This document shows positions 16,470 through 24,991 of a DNA stretch of 64,000 bases, piece by piece. The translations under genes were made by a program, and so were the position numbers. The first letter of the stretch is position 1. Each line of letters begins with the position of its first letter. Under the pieces are notes generated by a model that saw nothing but the letters and a program-made list of their open reading frames with translations, ran no database searches and was not told the origin of the DNA. The stretch is from Pseudobdellovibrionaceae bacterium. Its GTDB lineage: Bacteria > Bdellovibrionota > Bdellovibrionia > Bdellovibrionales > JAGQZY01. The stretch is taken from the NCBI GenBank assembly GCA_020635085.1, contig JACKAL010000001.1, positions 124,001 through 188,000 on the forward strand, in the 5' to 3' direction.

Positions 16470-17761
16470 TGGCTGAAGTAAAAATTTTAACCGAGCACTA
16501 TCACGATGACAACTACCGAACCGTGGACGGCTATTTGGCTAAAAACGGTTATGAGATGCTCAAAAAAGCTTTAAAAATGCAACCGACAGAGATAATCACT
16601 TTGGTGAAGGATGCAGGTCTGCGCGGCCGCGGTGGCGCGGGTTTCCCCACCGGTATGAAGTGGAGTTTTTTACCGAACAACGGTGAAGAACGCTATCTTC
16701 TTTGTAATGCCGATGAGGGCGAGCCATGTACCTTTAAAGATCGTATGATGATGGAGCGTGCGCCCCATCAACTGATCGAGGGTATGATTATTTCTGCCTT
16801 CGCTGTGCAGTCGAAAAAATCGTATATTTATATTCGCGGAGAGTATTTTTACGCCGCCGATGTTTTACGTAAAGCGATTAAAGAAGCCTACGACAAAGGA
16901 TTTTTGGGTAAAAATATTCTTGGCAGTGGATTTAGTCACGATCTCGATGTTTACTGTGGCGCGGGTGCATACATTTGCGGGGAAGAAACGGGGATGATTT
17001 CTTCTCTCGAAGGCCTTAAGGGTCAACCCAAATTAAAACCACCATTTCCAGCGGTAAAAGGTTATTTAGCTAAACCCACCGTCGTAAACAATGTGGAAAC
17101 ATTGGCATCGGTTATTTATATTTTGCGCGATGGTGTGCAAGAGTACCGCAAGAACGGCACGGAAAAATCACCGGGCACAAAGTTATTCTCTGTCAGTGGC
17201 GATGTGATGAAGCCCGGAAACTACGAAGTGCCACTCGGTTATCCATTAAAAGATCTCATCGAAAAAGAATGTGGTGGGTTAAAACCAGGGCGCAAGCTCA
17301 AGGCGGTGATTCCAGGTGGAACTTCCGCTCCAGTGCTCACTGCCGAAGAAGCCTATAAAGCCACCATGGATTATGAGTGCTTAGCTAACATGAAAAGCAT
17401 GTTGGGCTCAGGTGCTATTACGATCATCGATGATACGCGCTGTATGGTGGATCTTTTAGGGGTGATCACTCACTTTTATCATCATGAGTCCTGTGGGCAG
17501 TGTACACCTTGTCGTGAGGGTACCGGTTGGTTGAATAAAATCGTGCGCTCGATTCACGCTGGCAACGCCACGGTGAACGACATCGATACTCTTTGTAAAG
17601 TGGCGGACAACATGAAGGGGCGTACCATCTGCGCTCTTTCCGATGCCGCGGCTTTACCAGTGCTCAGTTTCGTCCCTAAATTTAGAAGTGAATTTGAATA
17701 TTATATTCGTGAAGGTAAATCGCAAGTTCGAGGAATAAGCTATGCTCAAATGCACCATTAA
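16469..17761 (+). CDS. nuoF: NADH-quinone oxidoreductase subunit F
   Basis: A 430-residue subunit that binds NADH, FMN and cluster N3. Motifs are the NADH/FMN site GLRGRGGAGFPTGMKW, the FMN-binding NADEGEPCTFKDR and the N3 ligands in ESCGQCTPCREGTGW plus the Cys in RTICALSDAAA. One usually conserved stretch, EETALxxSxEG, reads EETGMISSLEG, a mild deviation. The end overlaps nuoG by 20 bases. Confidence 0.97.
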   Translation: MAEVKILTEHYHDDNYRTVDGYLAKNGYEMLKKALKMQPTEIITLVKDAGLRGRGGAGFPTGMKWSFLPNNGEERYLLCNADEGEPCTFKDRMMMERAPHQLIEGMIISAFAVQSKKSYIYIRGEYFYAADVLRKAIKEAYDKGFLGKNILGSGFSHDLDVYCGAGAYICGEETGMISSLEGLKGQPKLKPPFPAVKGYLAKPTVVNNVETLASVIYILRDGVQEYRKNGTEKSPGTKLFSVSGDVMKPGNYEVPLGYPLKDLIEKECGGLKPGRKLKAVIPGGTSAPVLTAEEAYKATMDYECLANMKSMLGSGAITIIDDTRCMVDLLGVITHFYHHESCGQCTPCREGTGWLNKIVRSIHAGNATVNDIDTLCKVADNMKGRTICALSDAAALPVLSFVPKFRSEFEYYIREGKSQVRGISYAQMHH

Positions 17762-19325
17762 TGGCAAACACGTTGAAGTAAAAGAAGGTACGACGGTGAT
17801 CCAAGCATTTAAAATGCTCGGTGAGGAAATCGCCCACTACTGCTGGCACCCAGCTTTAAGTGTGGCTGGCGTTTGCCGTTTGTGTATGGTGGAGATCGAA
17901 GGCAATCCGCGCTTGCAGATCGCCTGTAATACCGCCGTTACCGAGGGTATGGTTGTCACCAATAAAAGCGAAAAGGTAAAAGATGCGGTTAAGTGGGGTT
18001 TAGATTTTCATTTGATCAACCATCCTCTCGATTGTCCTATTTGCGATCAAGCCGGTGAGTGTGGTTTGCAAGATCAATACATGAAGTTTGGCAAATATGA
18101 TCCCGAAATGGCCGAGAAGAAGGTCAATAAACATAAGGCAGTGGATCTTGGTGAGCGGGTGGTCTTAGATTCTGAACGTTGTATTTTATGCTCACGCTGT
18201 GTGCGTTTTACCGAAGAAATTTCCAAAACCAATGAGTTGGGTATTTTTAATCGTGGTGATCGCAGCGAGATTGGCACTTTCGAAGATAAACCGATGACGG
18301 ACAAGTACTCAGTCAACACGGTGGATATTTGCCCGGTGGGAGCGCTAACCTCAAAAGATTTCCGCTTTAAACAACGGGTGTGGTTCTTAAAAGATCGTCC
18401 TTCGGTGTGTCCAGGCTGTTCCACAGGGTGTAATGTGGATGTGTACTACAACCGCGAAGGTTTCTGGCGGGTAAAACCACGTTACAATCCCAATGTAAAC
18501 GATTACTGGATGTGTGATGAAGGGCGTGACACCTATAAGTATCAAAATAAATTTGATACGGTCGTGGTCGGCCATCGCGGCGAAAAAGAAGTCATGAAAA
18601 ACGTCAATCGTGTGATCAATCCCATGCACATTACTGGGGGACACGCCGAAATGATGGATGTGCAGTTTCTTTTACAAAAAATTTCCGAAAAATTGGGTGC
18701 GAGCAAACCAGCAGATGTGGCTTTAGTGGTGACTGGTCAATCCACCAACGAAGAGCTTTCGGCCATCGTGTCATTCTTTGCGAGCAAATTTGATAAAAAG
18801 AATATTTACCACTGGCAAAATGAGCCAGAAAAATGGAATGAGTTTGATGGCCTACTTATGCGTGGAGATAAAAACCCTAACACTAAGGGTCTTTTAAAAG
18901 TTCTCGAGCAAAATGGCGTGCAAGCGCAATTGTGGAAACCATCGTTGACTGCAGGCAAACTGACTATTGTTGTCGCGCCAGAAAATCACAGTGCTTACAA
19001 AGATTTCTCGGCTATGGTGAAGTGGGCCGGTTCCGGTCAGTCCACGATTTGGTTGGGCCCAGGTCTTCATGAGGATATGGGAATGCAAGGTGAGTGGTGG
19101 GTGATTCCTGGAAAAACCACCTTCGAAAAGAAAGGTTCTTTTGAAAACTTCAATGGCCACGTGCAAAGCTTTGAACCAGTCACAACCGTGATAGATGCGG
19201 CGGTGTCGGCAGATGAGTTTGTCACCCTTCTTAAGGGGGCTAACTTTTTAGAAATTCACAAAATTTATCGCAATCCTGTGGAGCGGGTGGAGAACCAATT
19301 TATTTTTGAGCGAGGTGAAATGTGA
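17742..19325 (+). CDS. nuoG: NADH-quinone oxidoreductase subunit G, short form
   Basis: A 527-residue iron-sulfur subunit. Ligands visible: [2Fe-2S] Cys34, 45, 48 and 62; His94 with Cys98, 101 and 107 (HPLDCPICDQAGECGL); Cys147, 150, 153 and 197; and the N7-type set Cys223, Cys226, Cys230 and Cys258 (CPGCSTGC, then Cys after 27 residues). E. coli NuoG is about 908 residues; the C-terminal molybdopterin-type domain is much reduced here. Short NuoG/Nqo3 forms occur in other bacteria, so this need not be damage. The stop overlaps the nuoI start (GTGA). Confidence 0.95.
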   Translation: MLKCTINGKHVEVKEGTTVIQAFKMLGEEIAHYCWHPALSVAGVCRLCMVEIEGNPRLQIACNTAVTEGMVVTNKSEKVKDAVKWGLDFHLINHPLDCPICDQAGECGLQDQYMKFGKYDPEMAEKKVNKHKAVDLGERVVLDSERCILCSRCVRFTEEISKTNELGIFNRGDRSEIGTFEDKPMTDKYSVNTVDICPVGALTSKDFRFKQRVWFLKDRPSVCPGCSTGCNVDVYYNREGFWRVKPRYNPNVNDYWMCDEGRDTYKYQNKFDTVVVGHRGEKEVMKNVNRVINPMHITGGHAEMMDVQFLLQKISEKLGASKPADVALVVTGQSTNEELSAIVSFFASKFDKKNIYHWQNEPEKWNEFDGLLMRGDKNPNTKGLLKVLEQNGVQAQLWKPSLTAGKLTIVVAPENHSAYKDFSAMVKWAGSGQSTIWLGPGLHEDMGMQGEWWVIPGKTTFEKKGSFENFNGHVQSFEPVTTVIDAAVSADEFVTLLKGANFLEIHKIYRNPVERVENQFIFERGEM

Positions 19326-19861
19326 GCGGTTCAGTTTATAAGGTAAATATTCCACAGCAAAAAACGACGTGGTATCTTCCGGCTATTTTTGTTGGGATGG
19401 GTTTTACGTTTAAAAAAATGCTTAAAAACCTTTTTGATAAAAAACAAATGCCAACCCTAAATTATCCCGAGGAGAAGTACCAATACTCATCGCGATTTAA
19501 AGGGAATCACGTGCTCACAGTTAAAAAAGACGGTTCCATTCGCTGTACGGCATGTATGCTATGTGCAACCGCCTGTCCGGCGCAGTGTATTTCTATTATC
19601 GCTTCTGAGGATGAAGATCACACTGTGGAAAAATACCCCATCGCATACGAGATCGACATGCTTCGCTGTGTGTACTGTGGTTTTTGCGAAGAGGCTTGCC
19701 CTGTGGATGCTATTCGTATGGGGCCTGAGTGGCAAACTCCAGGACTTAACGGCGAGAATTTTGTCTACGATATCAAGCAACTTGCATACCGTGAGAATTT
19801 AAATAACGGTAAGGGTGTTATCTCAGTCGTCGATGAGAAAGAGCGACATCAACTGATTTAG
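19322..19861 (+). CDS. nuoI: NADH-quinone oxidoreductase subunit I
   Basis: A 179-residue ferredoxin-like subunit with two [4Fe-4S] motifs: CTACMLCATACPAQC and CVYCGFCEEACPVDA. These bind clusters N6a and N6b, which lead electrons to NuoB. It starts at GTG overlapping the nuoG stop. In the usual order nuoH lies between nuoG and nuoI; here it is missing, and nothing resembling nuoJ-N follows. The cluster thus encodes the hydrophilic arm only. Confidence 0.96.
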   Translation: MSGSVYKVNIPQQKTTWYLPAIFVGMGFTFKKMLKNLFDKKQMPTLNYPEEKYQYSSRFKGNHVLTVKKDGSIRCTACMLCATACPAQCISIIASEDEDHTVEKYPIAYEIDMLRCVYCGFCEEACPVDAIRMGPEWQTPGLNGENFVYDIKQLAYRENLNNGKGVISVVDEKERHQLI

Positions 19862-19899
19862 CTCTTATTTTCTTGAGATGAGCTCTAATAATTTTATGA

Positions 19900-20847
19900 A
19901 CTTGGGGGTCTCTTATTATTGATTTCTGCAATCCCTATATCTGGGATGATCTGAATGATCAAATCAAAGAGTCCTTGGGACTGACCAACCAAGTTCGCGC
20001 TTATCAAAGTGTGTCCCATGCCCTTTTAGAAATCGGCATGGCCTTACAAATGATGTATTCCCATAAAAAACAATACTACACAGGGCTAAAAAGTCTGGGG
20101 AATCACTACGAGGACTTGTCGGTTTTTCTTTCTCGCCAAGGCATTAAGGCCATTCCTCTTGACGGTCACACGCAAGAAGTGGATGAAAAGAAAACTCTTT
20201 TTTCTATTGTCGATGTGGATGATGCCATCACCGGCGAAAAATATATAGCCCCTACATCACAATCATCTGATAGTAAAATTTTGCAAATTTCCATTTACCA
20301 CCACCTGCATCTTGTTACCTTTCCAGAAAAAAATATAGGAGAAACCGACATCTATGTTTTGTCTCACCCCGCTGGTGGTGCGGTGGTTCTTTTTGGCAAG
20401 CGCGCACAGAATATTTCTTCGTTTATTTGTTCGACATTGCAGTGGCAGAATTTTTCCCACCTCAAATCTTTTCCTGTGCGAGTGGAAAATAAAAATTGGG
20501 TCGAACAAGTCGAAAAACAGAGCTGGCAAGGAAGTCAGCCATTATTGGTTAATATAACTGAGCGTATCTATGATCGAGCAATTATTTCTTGGATAGATAA
20601 AGATGCTGGTGCAATTCGCGATATTCTTATCAATGATCATAAAGTAGTGCCTGAGTATTTAGAATCTCTCAGTCTTTATCGCTGGATGGATATGCGTTTA
20701 CTTACACAATTTGAAAAACGTGGATGGAGTGCCGAGCAAATGCGGGGCACATTAATTCTCTCTACGGAGTTAGTCTCCGACAAAGAGTTTTTCGATAAAC
20801 TGCATAAGTCCATCGATACAGTGATCGCTTTATCGGAAGCGAAATAG
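19900..20847 (+). CDS. Hypothetical protein, start uncertain
   Basis: The first conventional start is TTG at 19975 (290 residues). However, the frame is open from 19900, and the stretch just before (IDFCNPYIWDDLNDQIKESL) looks coding. No ATG, GTG or TTG exists in that extension; a GGGGGT at 19904-19909 would serve only an ATT at 19915 or 19918. A short ATG frame at 19878-19922 ends there in the neighbouring frame, so a frameshift is also possible. No signal peptide or membrane segment is seen, and I do not recognise the family. It follows nuoI but shows no link to complex I. Confidence 0.6.
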   Translation, partial: TWGSLIIDFCNPYIWDDLNDQIKESLGLTNQVRAYQSVSHALLEIGMALQMMYSHKKQYYTGLKSLGNHYEDLSVFLSRQGIKAIPLDGHTQEVDEKKTLFSIVDVDDAITGEKYIAPTSQSSDSKILQISIYHHLHLVTFPEKNIGETDIYVLSHPAGGAVVLFGKRAQNISSFICSTLQWQNFSHLKSFPVRVENKNWVEQVEKQSWQGSQPLLVNITERIYDRAIISWIDKDAGAIRDILINDHKVVPEYLESLSLYRWMDMRLLTQFEKRGWSAEQMRGTLILSTELVSDKEFFDKLHKSIDTVIALSEAK

Positions 20848-20991
20848 AAATATGTACATATGCAATATAAGTACGCGTTCTCGCCAGCTTAACAGCTGCT
20901 CTTTGTAAGCAAGACTAAGGTCCTGGCCTCTGTTTATTAGAAATACCTTTTAGGATAGGATGTACCAGAAAGATTATTTTGAAGGAGATTT

Positions 20992-21573
20992 ATGATTTCT
21001 CAATTTTGTAATTTTTTAGTATTTGTACTATTGCAACTAAGTGTATCACATGCTGACAATTCGATTTTGTCGACTATTTTAGAAAATAACTTGGGTCTTC
21101 ATGATGGGTCTTTAGTCACTGGCTATGGAATAGGATCTAACTACTGTTTTTTAGAAATCATTAAATTGCCTATTAAAAGTAATGCGACTAAATCAAGCGC
21201 GCAATATCTAGTTCGTTGGACCCGTGAACAAAGCCTTGATCGTCCGGAAGTATATCTTGAAGACCCAATAAATGCTGTTCCAGAAAACTCACCTCCAGGT
21301 ACGTGCTTTGATAAACAATATAAATCGTTACTGTATGGTACTGGTTGTTGGGATACACAGCCAATTTATATGAAAGACATACTAGATTTACGACTAAATA
21401 ATAGAACGATCAGTGTGGCCAACGTTGTTTTAGATTCAAGTACAATTCGATATACAGATTTTGACTACGATCAATTTTTTCACATTACTCAATACATAAA
21501 TCGAGATCAAACAGGCGCGGCCACGGGAAAATATCCATGGGGAGAAACATGTGTGTTAAAATTTACGCCGTAG
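20992..21573 (+). CDS. Secreted hypothetical protein
   Basis: A 193-residue protein with a signal peptide (hydrophobic residues about 7-19, cleavage near SHA-DN). The mature part is probably beta-rich with five Cys, so it may be stabilised by disulfides in the periplasm or outside. It has a good ribosome site (GAAGGAG). I do not recognise the family. It stands alone and is convergent with another exported protein gene. Confidence 0.65.
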   Translation: MISQFCNFLVFVLLQLSVSHADNSILSTILENNLGLHDGSLVTGYGIGSNYCFLEIIKLPIKSNATKSSAQYLVRWTREQSLDRPEVYLEDPINAVPENSPPGTCFDKQYKSLLYGTGCWDTQPIYMKDILDLRLNNRTISVANVVLDSSTIRYTDFDYDQFFHITQYINRDQTGAATGKYPWGETCVLKFTP

Positions 21574-21607
21574 AGTAGGGTGTATTAGAAAGTGTAATAT
21601 TTCGGAT

Positions 21608-22498
21608 TTAATTTTTTAGATTAGTATTAAGTTGTGTTTGCTTGCTGCTTTTTGATTTAAGTATATTAAATACAGATCGGTATTTTGAACCAAGTAAGGC
21701 GCCAGTGGAATTGCAAATCACTTCTGCGACGTAGGCGGGCGAAGCACAATTCCATTTTTCTTTAGAGGTTTGTAGTAACTTTTGCAATGCGATGAAATCC
21801 ATTTTCGGATTGGAGTTTTCTTTTTCTTGTAATCGTTTTAAAAATTCGTTCTCATTTACACTTAATTCTCGTTTGCTTTTTGGATAAAGTGTTTCCGCTT
21901 GATCGATGATGATAGTGTCTCCCGATTGAGCATAGTCATCGTACTCTTTCTGCAGAGATATTTTTTGTGAAATCTTCGCGACTTCGAGATCAATGCGTTG
22001 ATTAACAAGTCGATTTAAGTCACCACAACTTTTATAATTTAAATAAATTTCATACGTCTCTTTAGAAATTAAAGATTGTATGACGTGTACAATTTCTTTT
22101 TTTCGTTCACGGTTCAATGCGCAGGCTTCATCTTTGTCAGAAGAGTATTTAATACCGTAGAAAAATAATAATGGTTCAGCACCAATACCCAATGCTTCGC
22201 CAACGGCAGTCACAGCAAGTCCAACAGCAAATCCTTTTAAGCACTTGGGTGTAATCGGAACATAAGTATCTTTATTTTTACAATCAATGTACTTCCAACG
22301 GAAATAAGGTTTGTCAGCATTAATTTTATCATGACATTTATTTTCTATAAATTTTCGTTCACACTGCTCTCTAACGGAATGACGTGTCGGTTGTATTTGA
22401 TCCCTTAGGGCAGCTTCGTCGTTGGATTTGATTTCGCCCGATTGCGAAAATGCAGGAGGGGGGGTAAAAATGAACAAAAATAAGATTAATAACAGCAT
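21608..22498 (-). CDS. Exported hypothetical protein with an internal hydrophobic segment
   Basis: A 296-residue protein with a signal peptide (MLLLILFLFIFTPPPAFSQ), several Cys in the first mature third (EQCERKFIENKCHDK, YIDCKNKD, PKCLKG, DEACALN) and a hydrophobic Gly/Ala stretch at about 92-112 (GFAVGLAVTAVGEALGIGAEP) that could be a membrane or amphipathic helix. The second half is charged and helical. The ATG at 22498 has AAGGTG about eight bases upstream and is preferred over a GTG at 22507. The family is unknown. It may act with the convergent secreted-protein gene, but nothing proves that. Confidence 0.65.
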   Translation of the reverse strand: MLLLILFLFIFTPPPAFSQSGEIKSNDEAALRDQIQPTRHSVREQCERKFIENKCHDKINADKPYFRWKYIDCKNKDTYVPITPKCLKGFAVGLAVTAVGEALGIGAEPLLFFYGIKYSSDKDEACALNRERKKEIVHVIQSLISKETYEIYLNYKSCGDLNRLVNQRIDLEVAKISQKISLQKEYDDYAQSGDTIIIDQAETLYPKSKRELSVNENEFLKRLQEKENSNPKMDFIALQKLLQTSKEKWNCASPAYVAEVICNSTGALLGSKYRSVFNILKSKSSKQTQLNTNLKN

Positions 22499-22614
22499 CG
22501 GGTTCACCTTACTGTTTTATCGGTAAACCCTTATTTAAAGATAAGAGCTCTCCGTAAGTCGAGGCCCAAAATCTAGTTATCTTTTTATTACGGACTTGAT
22601 AATGGCCCTTCATT

Positions 22615-23541
22615 TTACTGATTAAAATACTCCAAAGTGTGCTTCAGTCCCTCTTCTAGACCCACTTTAGGTTCCCAACCCAAAGTGGTTTTCGCACGGT
22701 CAATGCTGGGGCAGCGTTGTTTAGGGTCATCCGGCGGCAATGGTAAGAATTTATGAGGTGCTGTATTGCCAGTGATTTTATTGATGGTATCCGCCAATTC
22801 TAAAATTGTCATTTCACGTGGATTTCCTAAATTCGTCGGCTCATGAGATGTACTTTGCATAAGAGCGTAAAGGCCTGCGACAAGATCGCTCACAAAACAC
22901 AAACTGCGTGTTTGCTTGCCATCACCATAAATACTGAGAGATTGCTTGCTTACCGCCTGGCTAAAAAAATTGGGAATCACGCGACCATCTTCGGGTCGCA
23001 TGCGCGAGCCATAGGTATTAAAAATACGGGCTATGCATGTGTTGACTTTATGCAAACGATGGTAAGCCATAGTGATGGCTTCACCGAAGCGTTTAGCCTC
23101 GTCGTAGCAACCACGAATACCGATGGGGTTTACATTGCCCCAGTAGGATTCCACTTGTGGATGCTGGAGAGGGTCACCGTAAACTTCGCTCGTGCTAGCA
23201 AATAAAATTCGCGCGTTCGTATTTTTTGCAAGCTCGAGCATATGGGTTTGACCCTGTGCCGCAGTTTGCAGAATAAATACGGGACGTTTAGTAAAATCTA
23301 CGGGCGATGCGGGAGAGGCGAGATTATAGATCTCATCGATTTTTTCGGAAATATTTGGTGCATTTGTAATATCCCATTCAATGAGTCGAAAATTTTTATT
23401 TTCGGCTAAATGAGAGAGATTTTCTTTTCGACCGGTGACAAAATTATCAAGACCAATTACGTGATAATTTTTTTGTAATAAAAAATCTACCAAGTGGCTT
23501 CCGATAAAGCCCGCGGCTCCGCATACGAGAGCAGTTTTCAT
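22615..23541 (-). CDS. UDP-glucuronate decarboxylase (UDP-xylose synthase)-like SDR
   Basis: A 308-residue extended short-chain dehydrogenase. It has the NAD-binding GAAGFIGSHL (about 8-17), the characteristic LASPASPVDF, ASTSEVYGDPLQHPQ and YWGNVNPIGIRGCYDEAKR with catalytic Tyr and Lys, and ARIFNTYGSRMRPEDGR. These segments are typical of enzymes that convert UDP-glucuronate to UDP-xylose. The gene overlaps ugd by four bases, and ugd makes the substrate, which strongly supports the call. The product probably feeds surface polysaccharide or LPS. Confidence 0.88.
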   Translation of the reverse strand: MKTALVCGAAGFIGSHLVDFLLQKNYHVIGLDNFVTGRKENLSHLAENKNFRLIEWDITNAPNISEKIDEIYNLASPASPVDFTKRPVFILQTAAQGQTHMLELAKNTNARILFASTSEVYGDPLQHPQVESYWGNVNPIGIRGCYDEAKRFGEAITMAYHRLHKVNTCIARIFNTYGSRMRPEDGRVIPNFFSQAVSKQSLSIYGDGKQTRSLCFVSDLVAGLYALMQSTSHEPTNLGNPREMTILELADTINKITGNTAPHKFLPLPPDDPKQRCPSIDRAKTTLGWEPKVGLEEGLKHTLEYFNQ

Positions 23542-24854
23542 AAAGAGTCCTGCTCGAAAGCAATTTGGCGACCGATACAGTGGTATTCAAAACCATTCTT
23601 TTTAACGTCGGCGATGTTTAAACAATTGCGTCCATCAAAAATAATAGGACTTTTCATTCTTTTTTTAACCGCTGTGTAATCGGGATTTCTAAACTCGTTC
23701 CACTCTGTTACGAGAAGTAAAGCATCTGCATTTTGTGCGGCTTCAACTGGTGAAGAAGCAATATTAAAATCGACGTTGAAATATTGCTTGGCAGTTTGAC
23801 TTGCTACTGGATCGTAGGCAGTGATCGTAGCTCCCGCCTGAGTGAGGGCGCGCAAGAGGTATAATGCAGGAGCCTCACGCACATCATCTGTACGCGGCTT
23901 AAAGCTTAAGCCCCACATGGCTATGTGTTTACCGTTAAGGTCACCGAATCGTTGTTTGATTTTTTCAAAGAGAACTAGTTTTTGTCGATCGTTTACGCTG
24001 TCTGCCGCAGAAACAATGTCCATGGTGCGGCCATGTTTTTTTGCTGTATGTATTAAAGCCTGAACATCTTTGGGAAAGCAGCTGCCACCGTAGCCGACGC
24101 CTGGGTAGAAAAACGCGGGGTTGATGCGCGAGTCGGAGGCAAAGCCTTTGCGTACATCATTGATGTCCGCACCGACAGTATCGGCAAGAGAAGCGAGTTC
24201 ATTGATGAAACTAATTTTAACCGAAAGAAAAGAATTAGCAGCATACTTTGTCATTTCGGCAGAGATGTTTGACATAAAATAAATGGGATGACCATTTTTT
24301 ACGAACGGTGAATACAGTTCATTCATAATCTCTTGTGCATTTTTTGTTTTGCAACCGATGATCACGCGGTCGGGACGTAAGAAGTCCTCAACTGCGGCCC
24401 CTTCTTTTAAAAATTCCGGATTGTTGATAATCTCGTGTTCGATTTCAGATTGCTTACGAATGTAATCGGTTAATTCTCGTGCGGTGCCAATAGGTACAGT
24501 ACTTTTAAGTACGATGTATTTCATTTCAGTGGCGTGCTTACAGATATCATCAATCACTTGCATCGTTGGGCCAAGATCTGCATTGCCGTCGGCTTTTTCT
24601 GGAGTCCCCACCGCAATAAAAATCACCGAGCAGGATGAAACAGCTTTTGCAATGTCCGTGGTAAACTCGATACGTTGACGGCAATTTTTTAAAATATCAC
24701 CAAGGCCCGGCTCATAAATAGGAATCTGACCATCTTGCAACTTTTTGATTTTGCTTTCGTTGTTGTCGACGCAGATCACTTCGTGACCAACATCTGCAAA
24801 GCACACTCCTGCAACAAGTCCTACGTATCCCGTTCCCACTATGCTAATTTTCAT
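23538..24854 (-). CDS. ugd: UDP-glucose 6-dehydrogenase
   Basis: A 438-residue enzyme oxidising UDP-glucose to UDP-glucuronate with two NAD+. Motifs: Rossmann GTGYVGLVAGVCFADVGH at the start, VGTPEKADGNADL, KSTVPIGTA and the active-site Cys in YGGSCFPKDVQAL. The reading frame extends 57 codons further upstream, but the ATG at 24854 begins exactly at the family N-terminus and has AAAGGA upstream, so it is taken as the start. The downstream gene uses its product. Confidence 0.93.
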   Translation of the reverse strand: MKISIVGTGYVGLVAGVCFADVGHEVICVDNNESKIKKLQDGQIPIYEPGLGDILKNCRQRIEFTTDIAKAVSSCSVIFIAVGTPEKADGNADLGPTMQVIDDICKHATEMKYIVLKSTVPIGTARELTDYIRKQSEIEHEIINNPEFLKEGAAVEDFLRPDRVIIGCKTKNAQEIMNELYSPFVKNGHPIYFMSNISAEMTKYAANSFLSVKISFINELASLADTVGADINDVRKGFASDSRINPAFFYPGVGYGGSCFPKDVQALIHTAKKHGRTMDIVSAADSVNDRQKLVLFEKIKQRFGDLNGKHIAMWGLSFKPRTDDVREAPALYLLRALTQAGATITAYDPVASQTAKQYFNVDFNIASSPVEAAQNADALLLVTEWNEFRNPDYTAVKKRMKSPIIFDGRNCLNIADVKKNGFEYHCIGRQIAFEQDSL

Positions 24855-24991
24855 GCGTATCCTTTTGACAATGGCAATTCCTCTATCCATGAACCTGGTC
24901 ATGATCAATAAGGACAAGCCTGTTAAAACATTGGCATAATCTAGCATAGAAGGGTACACTCGCCAACGAGACATTGCGTAGAGAGGTTTTT

